Positions 42,401-54,220 are shown, counted from the stretch's first letter. The stretch is 64,000 nucleotides of DNA from Glandiceps talaboti (GCF_964340395.1 NC_135565.1:12896742-12960741); one strand, 5' to 3'. Notes: a model not told the origin generated them from the sequence alone. Numbers and translations: made by a program.

Positions 42401-44794
42401 TGAAGATTACCAAACTTTCTATAGGGTTGTATCATTTGTGACATTTACTAGCAAACCCCAAAGATTATAGAGTTATAATTTATAGGTGGCATGATGTTTT
42501 TTTACGTCTCCCACAGCATTTTTTTGCTATGAATTACACAAATAAATACAGGCACTGCAAGATTGGGGGAGAGGGGGGGGGGGGGGTATACCCCTTATTT
42601 GAGTATATGTATATATGTGCCACCCTATGGGGTGTCTTTTCTAGCCTTGTAGTCTAAAATTGGGTGTGTGTATTTCAAGGTGAAGAGTCTAAAATGGGGT
42701 CTACTTTGCATTATTTTCGATTTTGCTTGGTCTAAAATGTGGTCCGTTGTCATAACTGCCTTTAATTGCCTGAAAATGTTGCCTCCTAAGGAAAATGTAT
42801 TTAGTTATAAATTTTCATCCTTTTACAAACCTGTAATGATCTAAAATGGGGTATTGATCTTTAGTCAAAGTGTGTTTAAAATGGGACCTGGGGTTTTCAG
42901 CACTGGCCACACACCCCTACCAGAGCTCGCCACTGGTACCGCCCCCGGGTATAAAACCTTCAGCAAGAACAACATGAACATGAGTGGTGACTTTGTATAA
43001 ATTTGCTCTCCTTATGGTATCATACTCAATATTTTGACCCTCATTTTCCGGCTCCTAAATGGTTTGTGCACAGCACTCCAAGTGGCCAAACTATGAACTC
43101 ATCTTGTTTCACTTATATCTTGAGTATGGCATATAATCAACGTATGCAATATTTATGTTATCCAATTTGTTTGTTGTTTCAGGCACTTGAAATGGACATG
43201 AAAAATGAAAAAGGATACTTCCGACGAGGTGCAGCTAGGGTGAACCAAAGTGAATTTGAACTTGCGGAAAAAGATTTCAAAAAAGTCTTAGAATTGGCTC
43301 CAAATAATAAAGCGGCCAGAAATCAACTGACATTAGTAAGCCAAAAAATTAAAGCACAGAAGGAGAAAGAAAAGAAAATTTATGGAAATATGTTTGCAAA
43401 GTTTGCTGAACAGGACGCAAGGGTGAGTATAGTTTTGAGTCCAGTCATTTGGAAGGTTGGAGTATTTCTATTTGTGGCTTTTGAAGTCAACATACCAATC
43501 TCATTAAAATCTGATGTATTGTACACATTGCGATTTCTTTTTGGCTGTTACATTTTCTGTCGTTTGTTCTTTTTTAGTGTGCGCTCGTTACATACATCCA
43601 ACACAACCCCGTAGGCATTCCCGTACCAAACTCTAAGCGCTGAGTGAATTCACTTGTAAAAAAGATTGTGATTGGCTACTCATAAGTACAACATTTGGTA
43701 CGGAAATGCCTATGGTGTTGTGTCAGATGTATGTAACGAACACTCACAAAAGAACAAGCGACAGTAAACATAACAGCCAAAAAGAAATCAGATTTTAATT
43801 AGATTGTAAACATACCAACCTGTATCCACACCTAAGATACACTAGTTTTGCTGTGTGAAAATTTGGGAATCCCTTTTTTTCAGAATGTTTTTATTTGAAA
43901 TTAAGCATTTTTTACACTTCTACATGTTGTCTGTTTGTGATTGGATGATGGTAGAAGTCTGTCTCTTCAAACTGTACTGTAGTAAATACTACAGATGAGA
44001 CTGGATGTCTTTGATGTAGATAATCTGAGATTAAAAGATTTGCTGATGGATATTTACAACCCATGGATTCAAGCATCCAGAGAGTCCTGCTCATTGCACT
44101 GGTCTATGATGCGAGCATGTTGTACTGTGTGGGTACATTATTGATATAATAATAATTATTATAATAATAATTTATTTTGTGTGCCAGCTCATACACTAAG
44201 AAATTGCACAAAACACACAAAAAGACTCATTACTATACAGTTGATGATGCAGAATATGTTTTGCTTCTTGGCAACAACTCTCTCTGATGAAACAACAATA
44301 AGATAGTTTATTAGTCATGTGATATGGTACTCACAAAGAACTTCAATCTCTGAGAATCATTCTTGTTTATGATATTTTTTTGCATGAAAGATAGTGTGCC
44401 ATGAAAGAGGGAGAGCATTGTTACAGTACTAGTTGGATGGCCACTAGAGGGCGCTATACCAGCTGGATGAAAATAAAAAGACATGCTGTACTAGTTCGAT
44501 AGATGAGGACGCTGTATACCAGTAGACCAGCCAAATTATAGAGAATACTTGTACTTTACTGTATTATTTTGTTTTGTTTACTTGTAGGCAGCAGCGTTGA
44601 AAAAAGCAGATGATTCTAAAAAACTTGACAAAGTCTTTGAAAAGGTTGGTGATGGGGACCAGGCTGATGATGAAATGGATGACTTAGAGTCTGAGGAAGA
44701 AGAAGAGGAGGAGGAGGAGGAGAACGAAGAGGCGGGTGAAGAAGGAAAAAAAAGTGAAAATGTAGAAAGTACAGAAGAAACAGCGAAAGCATGA
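36411..44794 (+). CDS. FKBP4: FK506-binding co-chaperone of the FKBP51/52 type, complete
   Basis: Eight exons (36411-36735, 37757-37855, 39360-39521, 40413-40481, 41038-41216, 42126-42395, 43183-43422, 44588-44794) join in frame to 516 residues. The family is a cytosolic peptidyl-prolyl isomerase and Hsp90 co-chaperone for steroid receptors. The first FKBP domain (about 50-165) keeps the drug and substrate pocket: [35 protein letters not shown] and [13 protein letters not shown]. The second (about 180-278) has IPQGIEIAL in place of the pocket tryptophan, as in FKBP52, so it is probably inactive. TPRs span about 290-430, with [18 protein letters not shown] and [16 protein letters not shown] follows. 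The last exon encodes a Glu-rich tail (about 480-500). Human FKBP52 has about 459 residues; the extra length is an N-terminal extension and this tail. Invertebrates often have one gene for both FKBP4 and FKBP5, so the symbol means the co-orthologue. Confidence 0.95.
38192..38205 (+). promoter_or_regulatory. CTCF core consensus match
   Basis: CCACTAGGTGGCAG is an exact match to the CTCF core consensus CCASYAGRKGGCRS, in intron 2 of the FKBP gene. CTCF occupancy cannot be seen from sequence. Confidence 0.5.
38530..38882. repeat. Minisatellite with a 19-bp palindrome per unit
   Basis: Six full units and one partial unit of about 51-56 bp each hold TGATGTCATGATGACATCA or its variant TGATGTCATAATGACATCA. 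Units with G and A centres alternate, giving a higher-order period of about 102 bp. The TGATGTCA half resembles a CRE/ATF site with one change. It lies in intron 2 of the FKBP gene. Confidence 0.93.
39855..40024. repeat. 170-bp foldback in FKBP intron 3
   Basis: The left arm starts GGTTCTGGAGAGTCATTTCA and the right arm ends TGAAATGACTCTCCAGAACC, a perfect 20-bp outer stem. Pairing continues with few mismatches for about 72 bp per arm around a roughly 25-bp centre. It may be a small foldback transposon or a pri-miRNA-like hairpin. Confidence 0.85.
40545..40760. repeat. Short tandem repeat and dispersed-repeat fragment
   Basis: AGTTTCAATTTAGCAGTTCA occurs twice in series (period about 60-65 bp), and ACCAAACCAGAG-type phrases accompany it. 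The part from about 40650 (GGTAGCATGATGTTTT, TATGAATTACACA) recurs at 42445-42555. A reverse-complement relative is near 35700-35750. Confidence 0.65.
41253..41794. mobile_element. 542-bp TIR element flanked by CAATG
   Basis: The ends CAGGGCTCGAAAT and ATTTTCGAGCCCTG are inverted repeats. CAATG lies directly outside both (41248-41252 and 41795-41799), a candidate 5-bp target duplication. CAGGG termini recall hAT-type elements, which normally duplicate 8 bp, so the superfamily is uncertain. It has no transposase frame. It is in FKBP intron 5. Confidence 0.7.
42445..42555. repeat. Dispersed repeat fragment, partner of 40650-40760
   Basis: GGTGGCATGATGTTTT and CTATGAATTACACA mirror the sequence near 40680-40725. 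The downstream stretch 42630-42910 repeats a CTAAAATGGGGT-type phrase about six times. It is in FKBP intron 6. Confidence 0.55.
43502..43801. mobile_element. Foldback element family 2, copy 1
   Basis: The left arm (ATTAAAATCTGATG, TTTCTTTTTGGCTGTTA, TCGTTACATACATC) and right arm (GATGTATGTAACGA, TAACAGCCAAAAAGAAA, CAGATTTTAATT) are inverted over about 125 bp. It lies in FKBP intron 7, starting about 80 bp after the exon 7 donor. A relative is at 52084-52383. Confidence 0.85.
44451..44464 (+). promoter_or_regulatory. CTCF core consensus match
   Basis: CCACTAGAGGGCGC exactly fits CCASYAGRKGGCRS, in FKBP intron 7, on the plus strand. Confidence 0.5.
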
Positions 44795-45550
44795 CACACG
44801 TAATGAAGAATGTGACAGGCATGTCAGTGTTTAACGTAGATGAGAGTAGATTTCACTTTCTTGATAGAATTTGTAGACTGATTTCTCTGTGAGTTCTAGT
44901 ATGTTAAAATGTAGCACTTTAATACTTCAGACACTGCTAAGCTTTTTTCAGAACACTAACTAAAGCAACCACTTCTCACACTTAAAAGAAAAAAAATTCA
45001 GGGATACAACACGATTCATTTTAAAAAATGTAGCACAAAGTATCAAAAAAGTAAAAATGTCACAATTGGATTCAAAATGGCTGCCGTACTGCAATTTCAT
45101 GTTATTAAGAATTGAAGTTAGTCAAATTACGTTGAAGAGTGAAAGATGTATTGCTATGGGCATAATATATGTATGTCAGTATACACACAAACTGTGATCA
45201 ATGCTGACAGATATACTGATGTAACTTTTCAGGCCACTATTTTCGGACTTACCCGCAGAATGCAAAATTCAGGAAGTATGTGGCGGATCACAAAACAGAA
45301 TGCAATTTTGGAAAAAGCAAAAAAGCATTTCATTGCAAAAAAAATATTGCATGGTGACACGTCAAAAATTGATATGGTCATTCAAATGGGATTTACAGAG
45401 ATATTGTGTCTGTACATGTAAGTGTTTATGTAAATTCACCGGGGACAGCTACAAGGGTCAAGATCCTATGTTAACAATTATACAAATACATAATGATATG
45501 CATATGAGGCGCCATAGCTTTAACATGTACTTCATAACTACACAACATTA

Positions 45551-46005
45551 GTTAGGGATGGTCGCACAATGTCACATACGCTCAATAAGCGAACTTTGTT
45601 TAGCAGGGAAGATGGTCTGGCATCATACGATTGCTGAACTTCATTTTCACACTTCTATTAAACCAAATTTCAAAAAACTTTCATGCCTTCAATGAGAACA
45701 GTGTCTGTATTTACTACTGAGATGTTGATAAAAATTGACTTCTAATGCGAGATACAATGCTGGGATTCCGGTAGTATTTTGATGTATTTACCATCATCTC
45801 GGTAAGGTTGGAAATTCGTGTTTAACATGTTTTTACATTGCATCGATCGCAGTGGTGTGACCGCTACAGTTTTCATCATAGTTTACATCATATATAAATG
45901 TGTGATGTCACACTTGTGAACATTCGTTTAAGGGGAGGGGGTTTTGTCCTTAATGAACGATGTTTGCTTATTGAGCTTGTGTGACGTTGTGCGATCATCC
46001 CTAAC
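45551..46005. mobile_element. TA-flanked TIR element with GTTAGGGATG ends
   Basis: The left end GTTAGGGATGGTCGCACAAT and right end TTGTGCGATCATCCCTAAC are inverted; pairing extends about 46 bp (GCTCAATAAGC against GCTTATTGAGC). TA lies outside each end (45549-45550 and 46006-46007). The 455-bp body has no transposase. Confidence 0.85.
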
Positions 46006-46189
46006 TACCATGAATTCTCCTTTGTGTTAAGCAATGTTAATATTACAATATATCAATCAATGAGTCATCAGATGTCATTTGTTTTTTTCACGAGAGTTAA
46101 GAAATGATGTACATTAGAAAGATGATGAAGACCGATATTGCTATCACTCAAGATCAACTGATTTATATTTAAAGGTTTTGTTACACTTT

Positions 46190-46480
46190 TCAGTTGATAT
46201 TTGTAGAAGGTTTTCGCTTATAGTTGTTGCATTTGGATATTTGTAAAATGTTTCCTTACAGTTGTTTTGATTGGATAATTGTAAAAGGTTTCCTTATAGC
46301 TGTTTTGATTGGATATTTGTAAAATAATTTCTTACAGATGTTTTGATTGGATAAATGTCAATTGTTTCCGAACTTACAGTTGTTTTGATTGGATTATTGT
46401 AGAAGGTTTCCTTACATTTGTTTTGATTGGATAATCATAAAAGGTTTCCTTAAAGTTGTTTTCATTGCCTGATTGTAGAT
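46190..46480. repeat. About 43-bp minisatellite, six to seven copies
   Basis: TGTTTTGATTGGAT recurs about every 40-45 bp, each time followed by a TTGTAAAAGGTTTCCTTA-type block, with increasing divergence at the edges. Confidence 0.88.
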
Positions 46481-47741
46481 ATTTTGCAATATTTTGAAAA
46501 CAATTAATGATCATGATGTTGATTTACAGTTTCCATGTCACAATATTTTTCACTTTGGATTTTTTAGTGCATATTTGTAATTCTATACTTGGCCCTGTAT
46601 CTGTTGAAGGTAGCATGTTTGTGTAAGTTGGATAATAATCTTCAGCTCTTTCATTACAATGTTGAACCCCCCCCCCCAAAAAAAAAACAAACAAACAAAA
46701 AAAAACAAAAACAAACAAAAAAACCCAAGAACAAACAAACAAAAAACCCAGTATTTCTTCTTAGTATATTTGTCCTGTAATTGGTATTTGCATTCAGTAA
46801 TATGACCCACTCGTGTTCAACTTGCCACAGTGCGTTTTATCATGTTTTGGTCTCACTCAGTACAGTGTGTACAGTGTGTACAGTGTTACTACAATATCAG
46901 GTTAACGTTTGATTTGCACTGCCATGATTTTGATAAATCTGACCCTTATTTCTGGAAACAAGTTTGTTACAAAACACTCAATCCTGATTATTCAAATTTC
47001 GCAAAGTTTCACACGTTTAAAAGAAAATAACACCATTTCAGGGTCAAATTGATTGATATGATAACATATTACCTCTGACCTTTCACCGTTTATTTGCATA
47101 ATGTTTTCCAATGTTTCCAACTTGCCCTCTACTCAGTCACGCACACAATCCACACAATTATATTACGTTGTCTGTCATCTTATATAATCAAAGTAATCAT
47201 CATTTGAGGCACATGATTACTGTGGTTATTAATCATGATTGTGATTGTTTATGTCACATTTATTTCGTACTCAAAGGCCATCGGCCCAAAATACAAGATT
47301 TAAATGTTTTCTAACAAAAAGGACAAGTCAGAACCATAATTAATGAATAAATACACAAGCCAATGAGAGAAAATATAATAAACATTACAAATCATCATTA
47401 AGTTTCTTTCTCAAAGTCATAGCGTGAAAAACAAAGGCTGCCAAACGCTGGATGTGATCCACATCATGATTGTGATTGGTACTTATCAAATACGAAATCG
47501 TAATCATGATTGTAGAAATCAAACACACCACATGGTTCTCTCTCCTGATTCCAACTATTTCTAGGCGTTAATAACTAGTAGTAGTATGTATTCCACCATG
47601 TGATTTCTTTAAGACGATAAAAATCAATGAACATACAATGTATGTATGTTAGTTTTTCCAAATATATTGTTATCTCTGACAAGATCACTGATTTTTGGAT
47701 TTCTTGGTATACAGGTCAAACGACATTGAATAGTAGCATTT

Positions 47742-47845
47742 AGTGACGACTTGTGTATTTTTCCGTGATGAATAGCGCCATCTAGTGGTGATTCTTGTGT
47801 ATTTTTCCGTGATGAATAGCGCCATCTAGTGGTGATTCTTGTCAA
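47742..47845 (-). promoter_or_regulatory. 44-bp repeat carrying two CTCF core matches
   Basis: GCGCCATCTAGTGG at 47775-47788 and 47819-47832 is, on the minus strand, CCACTAGATGGCGC, an exact fit to CCASYAGRKGGCRS. The two lie 44 bp apart in identical repeat units, and a decayed third unit precedes them. Their orientation is opposite to the plus-strand sites at 38192 and 44451. Confidence 0.5.
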
Positions 47846-48494
47846 GAGCGTTAATACTAGACTGATGCATGTAATTTTGCAACATGATGAAAAAAAAATA
47901 TTTTTTGTACTTCAATCACTTTAAAAGTTAAGAATGCACCAATATTATGTTCATGTTTTTTTTTTATCCCAACTGCCATTTTGTTTTGTTTTTGGACTTG
48001 TAATGATGATTTTATAGTTGTCCATCAAAAAAATAAACGTTTTCATAAGATGTACTGTGTATATGGTATTTATTTTGTAGTAGAATACTCGATTACCTAT
48101 AGGGTCCAGTAAGGATCCTTTTTTTATCATAATAATTTCACAGATTTATACTTTTTGAGGATGCTTTCACTGGTCACACATATACGTTACCAAAATCTAT
48201 AACACCTAACAGCTTATATGAAGGAGAAGGAGCAACATCAGAGTTTTACTCAAGGATAAGTACTTACACCATGCACAAGCCAAATTATTGTCTTTGAACA
48301 GAAAATATAGATTATATACCCTGGTCTTTATACGTCACAGCAACCCTTGTCTACGTCACTGGTTCTGCGGTGCTCGAAATATGAGTCGAAATTAAAGTTC
48401 CAAATTTTTCCATGTTTTCTCGATTTTGCGTGAAGTATGCTTGAGGATTATTCCCCAATGTTTGTCTTCATTCAGAAGAAGGGAAATACTCGTC

Positions 48495-48705
48495 TAGCTA
48501 CTCATAGTGACAAGGCCCCTTAGGTCACTCGCATTCGAACTTTACCACGCTGTAAGTAAGAAGAGTGTCGTTCAGTTTGACTCAAGGCAGGTTTTCCCCG
48601 GGTACTCCGATTTCCTCCTGTACTAACACTGAACCAAAGGAGCCTATAAATGGGACTACCTCATGTTGGTTATATCCGATAAATACATAAAAATAAAACA
48701 AATAT
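48495..48705 (+). mobile_element. SINE related to 35105-35470
   Basis: It shares CCACGCTGTAAGTAAGAAG, GGTTTTCC-GGGTACT and TTTCCTCCTG-ACTAACACTGAACC with the SINE at 35105. The head (CTAGCTACTCATAGTGACAA) differs and is also seen at 41985-42030, so head and body combine in more than one way. Confidence 0.7.
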
Positions 48706-48959
48706 AATGGGTGAGATGCTTTCGAATGTAAAACTGTCACCATGGTGACGTGGAAAGCTTTGCTTAGTTGCATTTGATGTCTTGATTGCACGTTCATCTA
48801 GACGAAATGTCTGAAGAAGTCTTACTGTCTTCTAAAGTGTAGCATGTGCAGTTTCTAATTGATTTCTGCGTGGTTGCATCACACAGAGTCGCTGAACAAT
48901 ATTTTGAAATCCGCTGTAAAACGAAATAATTTTAGGTTCAGTTGGTGTAAGAAAACAGA

Positions 48960-49010
48960 ACCACCACCACCACGTACCACCACCACCACCACCACCACAA
49001 CAACAACAAC
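48960..49010. repeat. (CCA)n(CAA)n microsatellite
   Basis: Short CCA and CAA trinucleotide runs. Confidence 0.9.
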
Positions 49011-50534
49011 AAAATCGCTATAAAGCAAGTATTCAAATTTTCGCCATTTTCTTTCCCCGTGCGAACCTGGCTGTCTGCGTCACACGATGAATATTTTATA
49101 AATGGCATAACCATGAGAAACCTGTTTTACGATTTCACGTTTGTCCCCACACGCCCACTTCACCTTACAAAGCAGTCGTTGCGAAATTCCCGTTCCTATG
49201 GGAACCGTGTAAAAGCAAACTTTACAATCACATAGTTATATACTATAATGGATGTTTTGTGACGCATAAACTTTCTTGTAAGAAAAAATACGTCGGTTAT
49301 CACATTGATTAGTTCCAAGATGTGTTAAGTATTTACGATTTTGGATAATTGGCAGAGAAAGGACGTATACATGTTTGACAAGAATACGTCGACTAGTTAC
49401 TCCCTGTCGAGTTCTTTTATCACATTCAAGGACGAGGAAGTGCTAAAACTTGAATATAAGTTGTCAGACTTGGGCGGTATCAAAGGATCGCCTCTATACT
49501 CTATTATCAAAGGGATGCGTCAGGCATACATAATTAGGTGTCTTTATTGAGTTGACTTCACCTCATGAAAAGCGACTATTCAGGTGAAAAACGTAGGGGT
49601 TATCAGAGGTTGTACGAAGTTTTCAGTTAATATTTACCGACTGGCTGTGGGACACATAGGCATAGTCAGTCAACATCTCTAATCAGAAGAGTTGCACAGA
49701 GTTCGACTGTAACTGCTAAAGGTGAGTTCTCGCTACGTTGATATTGTTTTATAGTATACCGTCTATCTCACACTCCCCTTTATTTGATTTCCCCCGTACT
49801 TTCTTCAAAATAGAAACGTCTAGTGATTTTTATTCACACACAGTCTGTTGTATTAATTTTGATCTGAACTTTGACGAAGCCATCGTTAGCAATACGATAT
49901 AAATCTGAACAAATTACCCATGATCAAAATCGGCTTCAACTTGCTCAAGATTACGTTACGTTACAGACACAAACACGGATACACATCTTTAGTCAACGTT
50001 ACGACAATGGGACCATTTTCAAGCATTAAAACCCAGGATTATTGAATTATTATGTACTCGTACGATACTTTAATAGCGGATCTTGTACCTTGTCGTTACC
50101 CTGAGTGAAGTTCATGATGTATGATGTTTACATGTACAGCGATAATATCTCTATATCCTACTCGAACGATCCTATCAATTTTTTTATGTGTCACGATTTA
50201 AAATCAACTTGTTTGTTTTATCTGGTTTTTGTTTATCGTGACATTCATCTAGACACATAGAGTGACCTAGAGTGACCTTCGGACTTTACAACGCTTGTTG
50301 TCATGTAAACAATATAGTCATTGACACACTATTTTCTGATTATGCGAATATATCGATTCCTTTGTACATGGGAGATGTAGGGAAATAGCATGGCAAGCCT
50401 AACTCTTTAAGACCCGACGTGTTATGCCATTCTATCAGGTACTATTTCAATGGAAATTCTGCCGATTAAGGCGGTTTAAAGACATGCAAGGCGTATTTTA
50501 CAGTTTAGGCAAAACCCGAATTACAGAAAACAAG

Positions 50535-50538
50535 TACG

Positions 50539-50607
<69 letters not shown>

Positions 50608-50644
50608 ACAACAACAACAACAACAACAACAACAACGACGACGC

Positions 50645-50676
<32 letters not shown>

Positions 50677-50712
50677 AACAACAACAACAACAACAACAAC
50701 ATCATCATCATA
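50535..50712. repeat. Symmetric compound trinucleotide array
   Basis: The order is ATC units, AAC units, GAC units, AAC units, then ATC units. The block order reads the same in both directions, although the units themselves are direct. Apparent poly-Ile, poly-Asn, poly-Asp or poly-Val frames here are artefacts. Confidence 0.93.
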
Positions 50713-51662
50713 ATCATAACCATCAATAACAACCACTACAACTACTAAAAATATAATAACAAACATAACAATAATGACTAATTCTCGTGATTTGTTTTTG
50801 GTGTCGGGATACTACATGGAGGTGAGAATATCTAAGCTCACATGTATTCGATCAATCAACAAAACGACAAGAAAAAACCTGAACACTCGCTCAAATTCAA
50901 ATTCTGTTAACGTTTCGCATTTTTTTTACCATTTTTGAAAACATTTTATGGCAATCATTTGTAACCCCCCCCCCCCCGCCCAGCTGACAAGGAAATAATA
51001 CGAACAGTGTACTTATACTACATGGAAAATATCAAGTAACTACATTTTCGTTAATTATTCGTATAAACAGCCGACAACACCGCCCCCCCCCCCAATAAAT
51101 AGACATCATTGTTTTTTAGCCTTGTAAAACTGTATATTATTAACAGCAATGAGATATTAAAAGTCAATACTTGTTATCTCTTTATCCGGATCCAGCGTGA
51201 TGTGTTGAAGTGATGTAGATCCAGGTTAGTTATTCGCAGACGTATTCATAGATAAATGGACCAACATGATAACTAAAACCTAGATACGTTGTGAAGTTAT
51301 AGGAAATCTTGTCCCTGAGAAACTATGCATATAATTGATATATGTGAATACATGTGTGAAGTGTGCTGAGTTCTAAGCTATGTTTATAGCTAGGTCCCCA
51401 TGGGAGGGTTTTGAAGGGATGAGGCTGTACAAATATACAAATATTAAAAAAGTGGTCCGTTTGAGATGAAATTGGAGTGCAGGGTCAACAAACAGTACAG
51501 TATAGTTCTTATTAGTTAGAATAATCGTTGCTGTTTCGAATAGCGATTATTTGTCAAAAAAGGCATATGCAAGATAATCGTGGACTCACTATACCCAACC
51601 AATACGTGTGTACTGAAAAATAGCAGATAAACACAGTATAAAGTTCAAATAAACACTTAAAT

Positions 51663-51744
51663 AAAACAAACAAACAAACAAACAAACAAACAAACAAACA
51701 GACAGACAGCCGGACAACACAAACAAACAGACAGACAGACTGAT

Positions 51745-51787
<43 letters not shown>

Positions 51788-51788
51788 T

Positions 51789-51831
<43 letters not shown>

Positions 51832-51845
51832 GCTAGCTAGCTAGC

Positions 51846-51924
<79 letters not shown>
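51663..51924. repeat. Compound (AAAC)n(AGAC)n(ATAG)n(AGCT) microsatellite
   Basis: Successive blocks are AAAC, AGAC, ATAG, ACAG, CTAG and again ATAG units, about 260 bp in total. Confidence 0.95.
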
Positions 51925-52083
51925 TAAATAAATAAATCGGATGTTTATTTTGAATTGGGCATTTGGAGACACATGAATAGGGACATAAGTATACCCCATG
52001 CGATTTTTTTCAAGGAGTTATTTTATTCTGCATAAGGTTACTTATCTTTTTTTACTTCCCAAATCATGGGTACTTATCAACCC

Positions 52084-52156
52084 GATTAAAATCTGATGTA
52101 GTGAATACAGCGTGATTTCTTTATTGACCTCTATTTATCTATTATTGTCGTTGTTT

Positions 52157-52188
<32 letters not shown>

Positions 52189-52383
52189 CCGGAAGTGAGC
52201 GTCTTCTTCTCACCCAGTAGGCCACACTAAGGCTCTTGTGAGCCAATCGTGGGAAGAAGGCGCCCACTCCCGGAACAACCAAATCGACAAAAAACAACAA
52301 CAGCGATAATATACAACAGGAAATAGAGGTAAATAAAACAAATGTAGTTTTTGTCACGTGATCACCACATTATATTTTAATCA
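52084..52383. mobile_element. Foldback element family 2, copy 2
   Basis: The left arm starts GATTAAAATCTGATGTAGTG and the right arm ends CACATTATATTTTAATC. The inner arms GTTGTTCCGGAAGTGAGCG and CGCCCACTCCCGGAACAAC also pair. The left arm, including GATTTCTTT, matches the copy at 43502. A (TTG)n run sits in the left arm with interrupted CAA units opposite it. Confidence 0.82.
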
Positions 52384-54040
52384 GATTGAGATAATCATCA
52401 TCTGTTGCTGACAATTCAAAATTGCTATTTGATGACGTCATGATTTAGAATACGTCTATTGGAATATCGATGATTGTATCATGTGAAAAACTGACATTAT
52501 CACGTGACCAACTGTGCTGGACAACAAATCGGCATAGAGGACCAGACGACATTGTAAGACATACAAATATTTTAGTTCGGAGGTGGGGGTGGGATGGGGT
52601 GGTGTTTTCAACCATTTTAGTCCTCACCCTACCAAAATGATTTAACTTTAAACTCTGTTTCTAAATCTGTTTTGTACCCCCAAATATAAATATTTCTGAC
52701 AAGTGTCGTCAAATTGAGAAATGGAAGAATTTTCGCTATAGTAAATGAATGGCACTACATTAAGTGTCAATATAAGAACTAGTTTATCCCAACTACATAC
52801 TGGCTTTGTATTCATAGCACTACATACTACTGCCATACATACTGATTTGATATTTATTGTGCTCAGTGTCTGAAACAATTTTCAATTTTGACCAATTGAG
52901 TTATAGAGGTAGAGTCACGGCAGGGGTGGGGGTGGGGGTCCTGAGGCTTAACTAAAAGAATGTAGTTTTATCTTCTATTAAACTATTGATCTGACCCCTT
53001 ACGTACACGTTTATTGGTAGAACATCGATGGTACCTGATGAACTACAGTATCGTGTGACCAACCGTACCGACAACAATCGAGGCATTTGAATAGATAGAG
53101 AACCTGCGATTGATAAAGTACTGAGTCAGATTACTGTAAGCTATAGAAAATACACTGGCGTAACCTGTTTGCTCAGATCTCAGACTAATAGAGTTTGAAA
53201 TGTCGGGAACCCATTCATAAAGGTCGTGCCTTCGTACAATAATACAGTGAAGGGCTAGGCCGATTTCACTACGTCAAATTGTTTAGGTTTTCTGTGGTCT
53301 TTTCGTGAAAAGCACACTTACTCTCGTATAGTTATTGTTTAGGTGTCCTTGCATGCCCTGATGCTTGATCACGGGATGTTCCATGCCACAAGCAAACTAT
53401 GCACTGGTATTGGTTCATTCACAGACAACTAAGAACTCTCACAATACATGTATAATACGTACATTGAAAAATGACTAGAATGACGTAAACATATATACCA
53501 ACTTATTTTTGGACTATTGAACCCAAGCTAACGGTATGAAATTAAATTTATAGCAGCGTTGAGATATGTGCGTGTATGGCAATAACATAATATTCAAATA
53601 TTGCATGGGCGTGTACATTAATTTTGTAGGTGTCGGTGTAACATTTGCCTTTCCAGCTGTATTATTTTTTCAGACATTCAAATTCACTCCCAATGGGATC
53701 AGTTAGTATTTAGCAAACAAGCTGACCAAAAAATCACTTAATTAAAGAACACATTCAAAGATATAAACATAGACAATGAAAGTGATAGTTTCACAACATT
53801 TCTCTCTATAGGCATTCAAACATTCAATGAAATATGTTTTATTTTAGACAAGACTCACAATCAAATACAATCAAATTTCATATACATTACTAAACTTTTA
53901 ATGACTACGATACAAAATATCGTATTATATTAACTTATAACTGACATACACATTAATATAATATAATATCATAAATTATATAACACTATTGTATAATTAA
54001 TTATATAATTTCGATTAAGGCGCACTGCATTTTTACCTGG

Positions 54041-54097
54041 TATGTATGTATGTATGTATGTATGTATGTATGTATGTATGTATGTATGTATGTATGT

Positions 54098-54145
<48 letters not shown>

Positions 54146-54220
54146 ATGTATGTATGTATGTATGTATGTATGTATGTATGGATGGATGGACCGATGGATG
54201 GATGGATGGATGTATGGGCA

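Noticed and set aside
42601-42910. Repeated CTAAAATGGGGT phrase as a possible binding-site cluster
   Set aside because: The phrase recurs irregularly with GGGGT-type variants elsewhere (18880, 61100) and looks like decayed low-complexity repeat rather than a defined array.
49341-49550. 69-codon frame with normal-looking composition
   Set aside because: It begins at TTG rather than ATG, ends in a plain stop, and shows no recognisable domain or partner exon. It may be chance.
50505-50732. Poly-Asp, poly-Val, poly-Ile and poly-Asn frames
   Set aside because: They are translations of the compound trinucleotide array.
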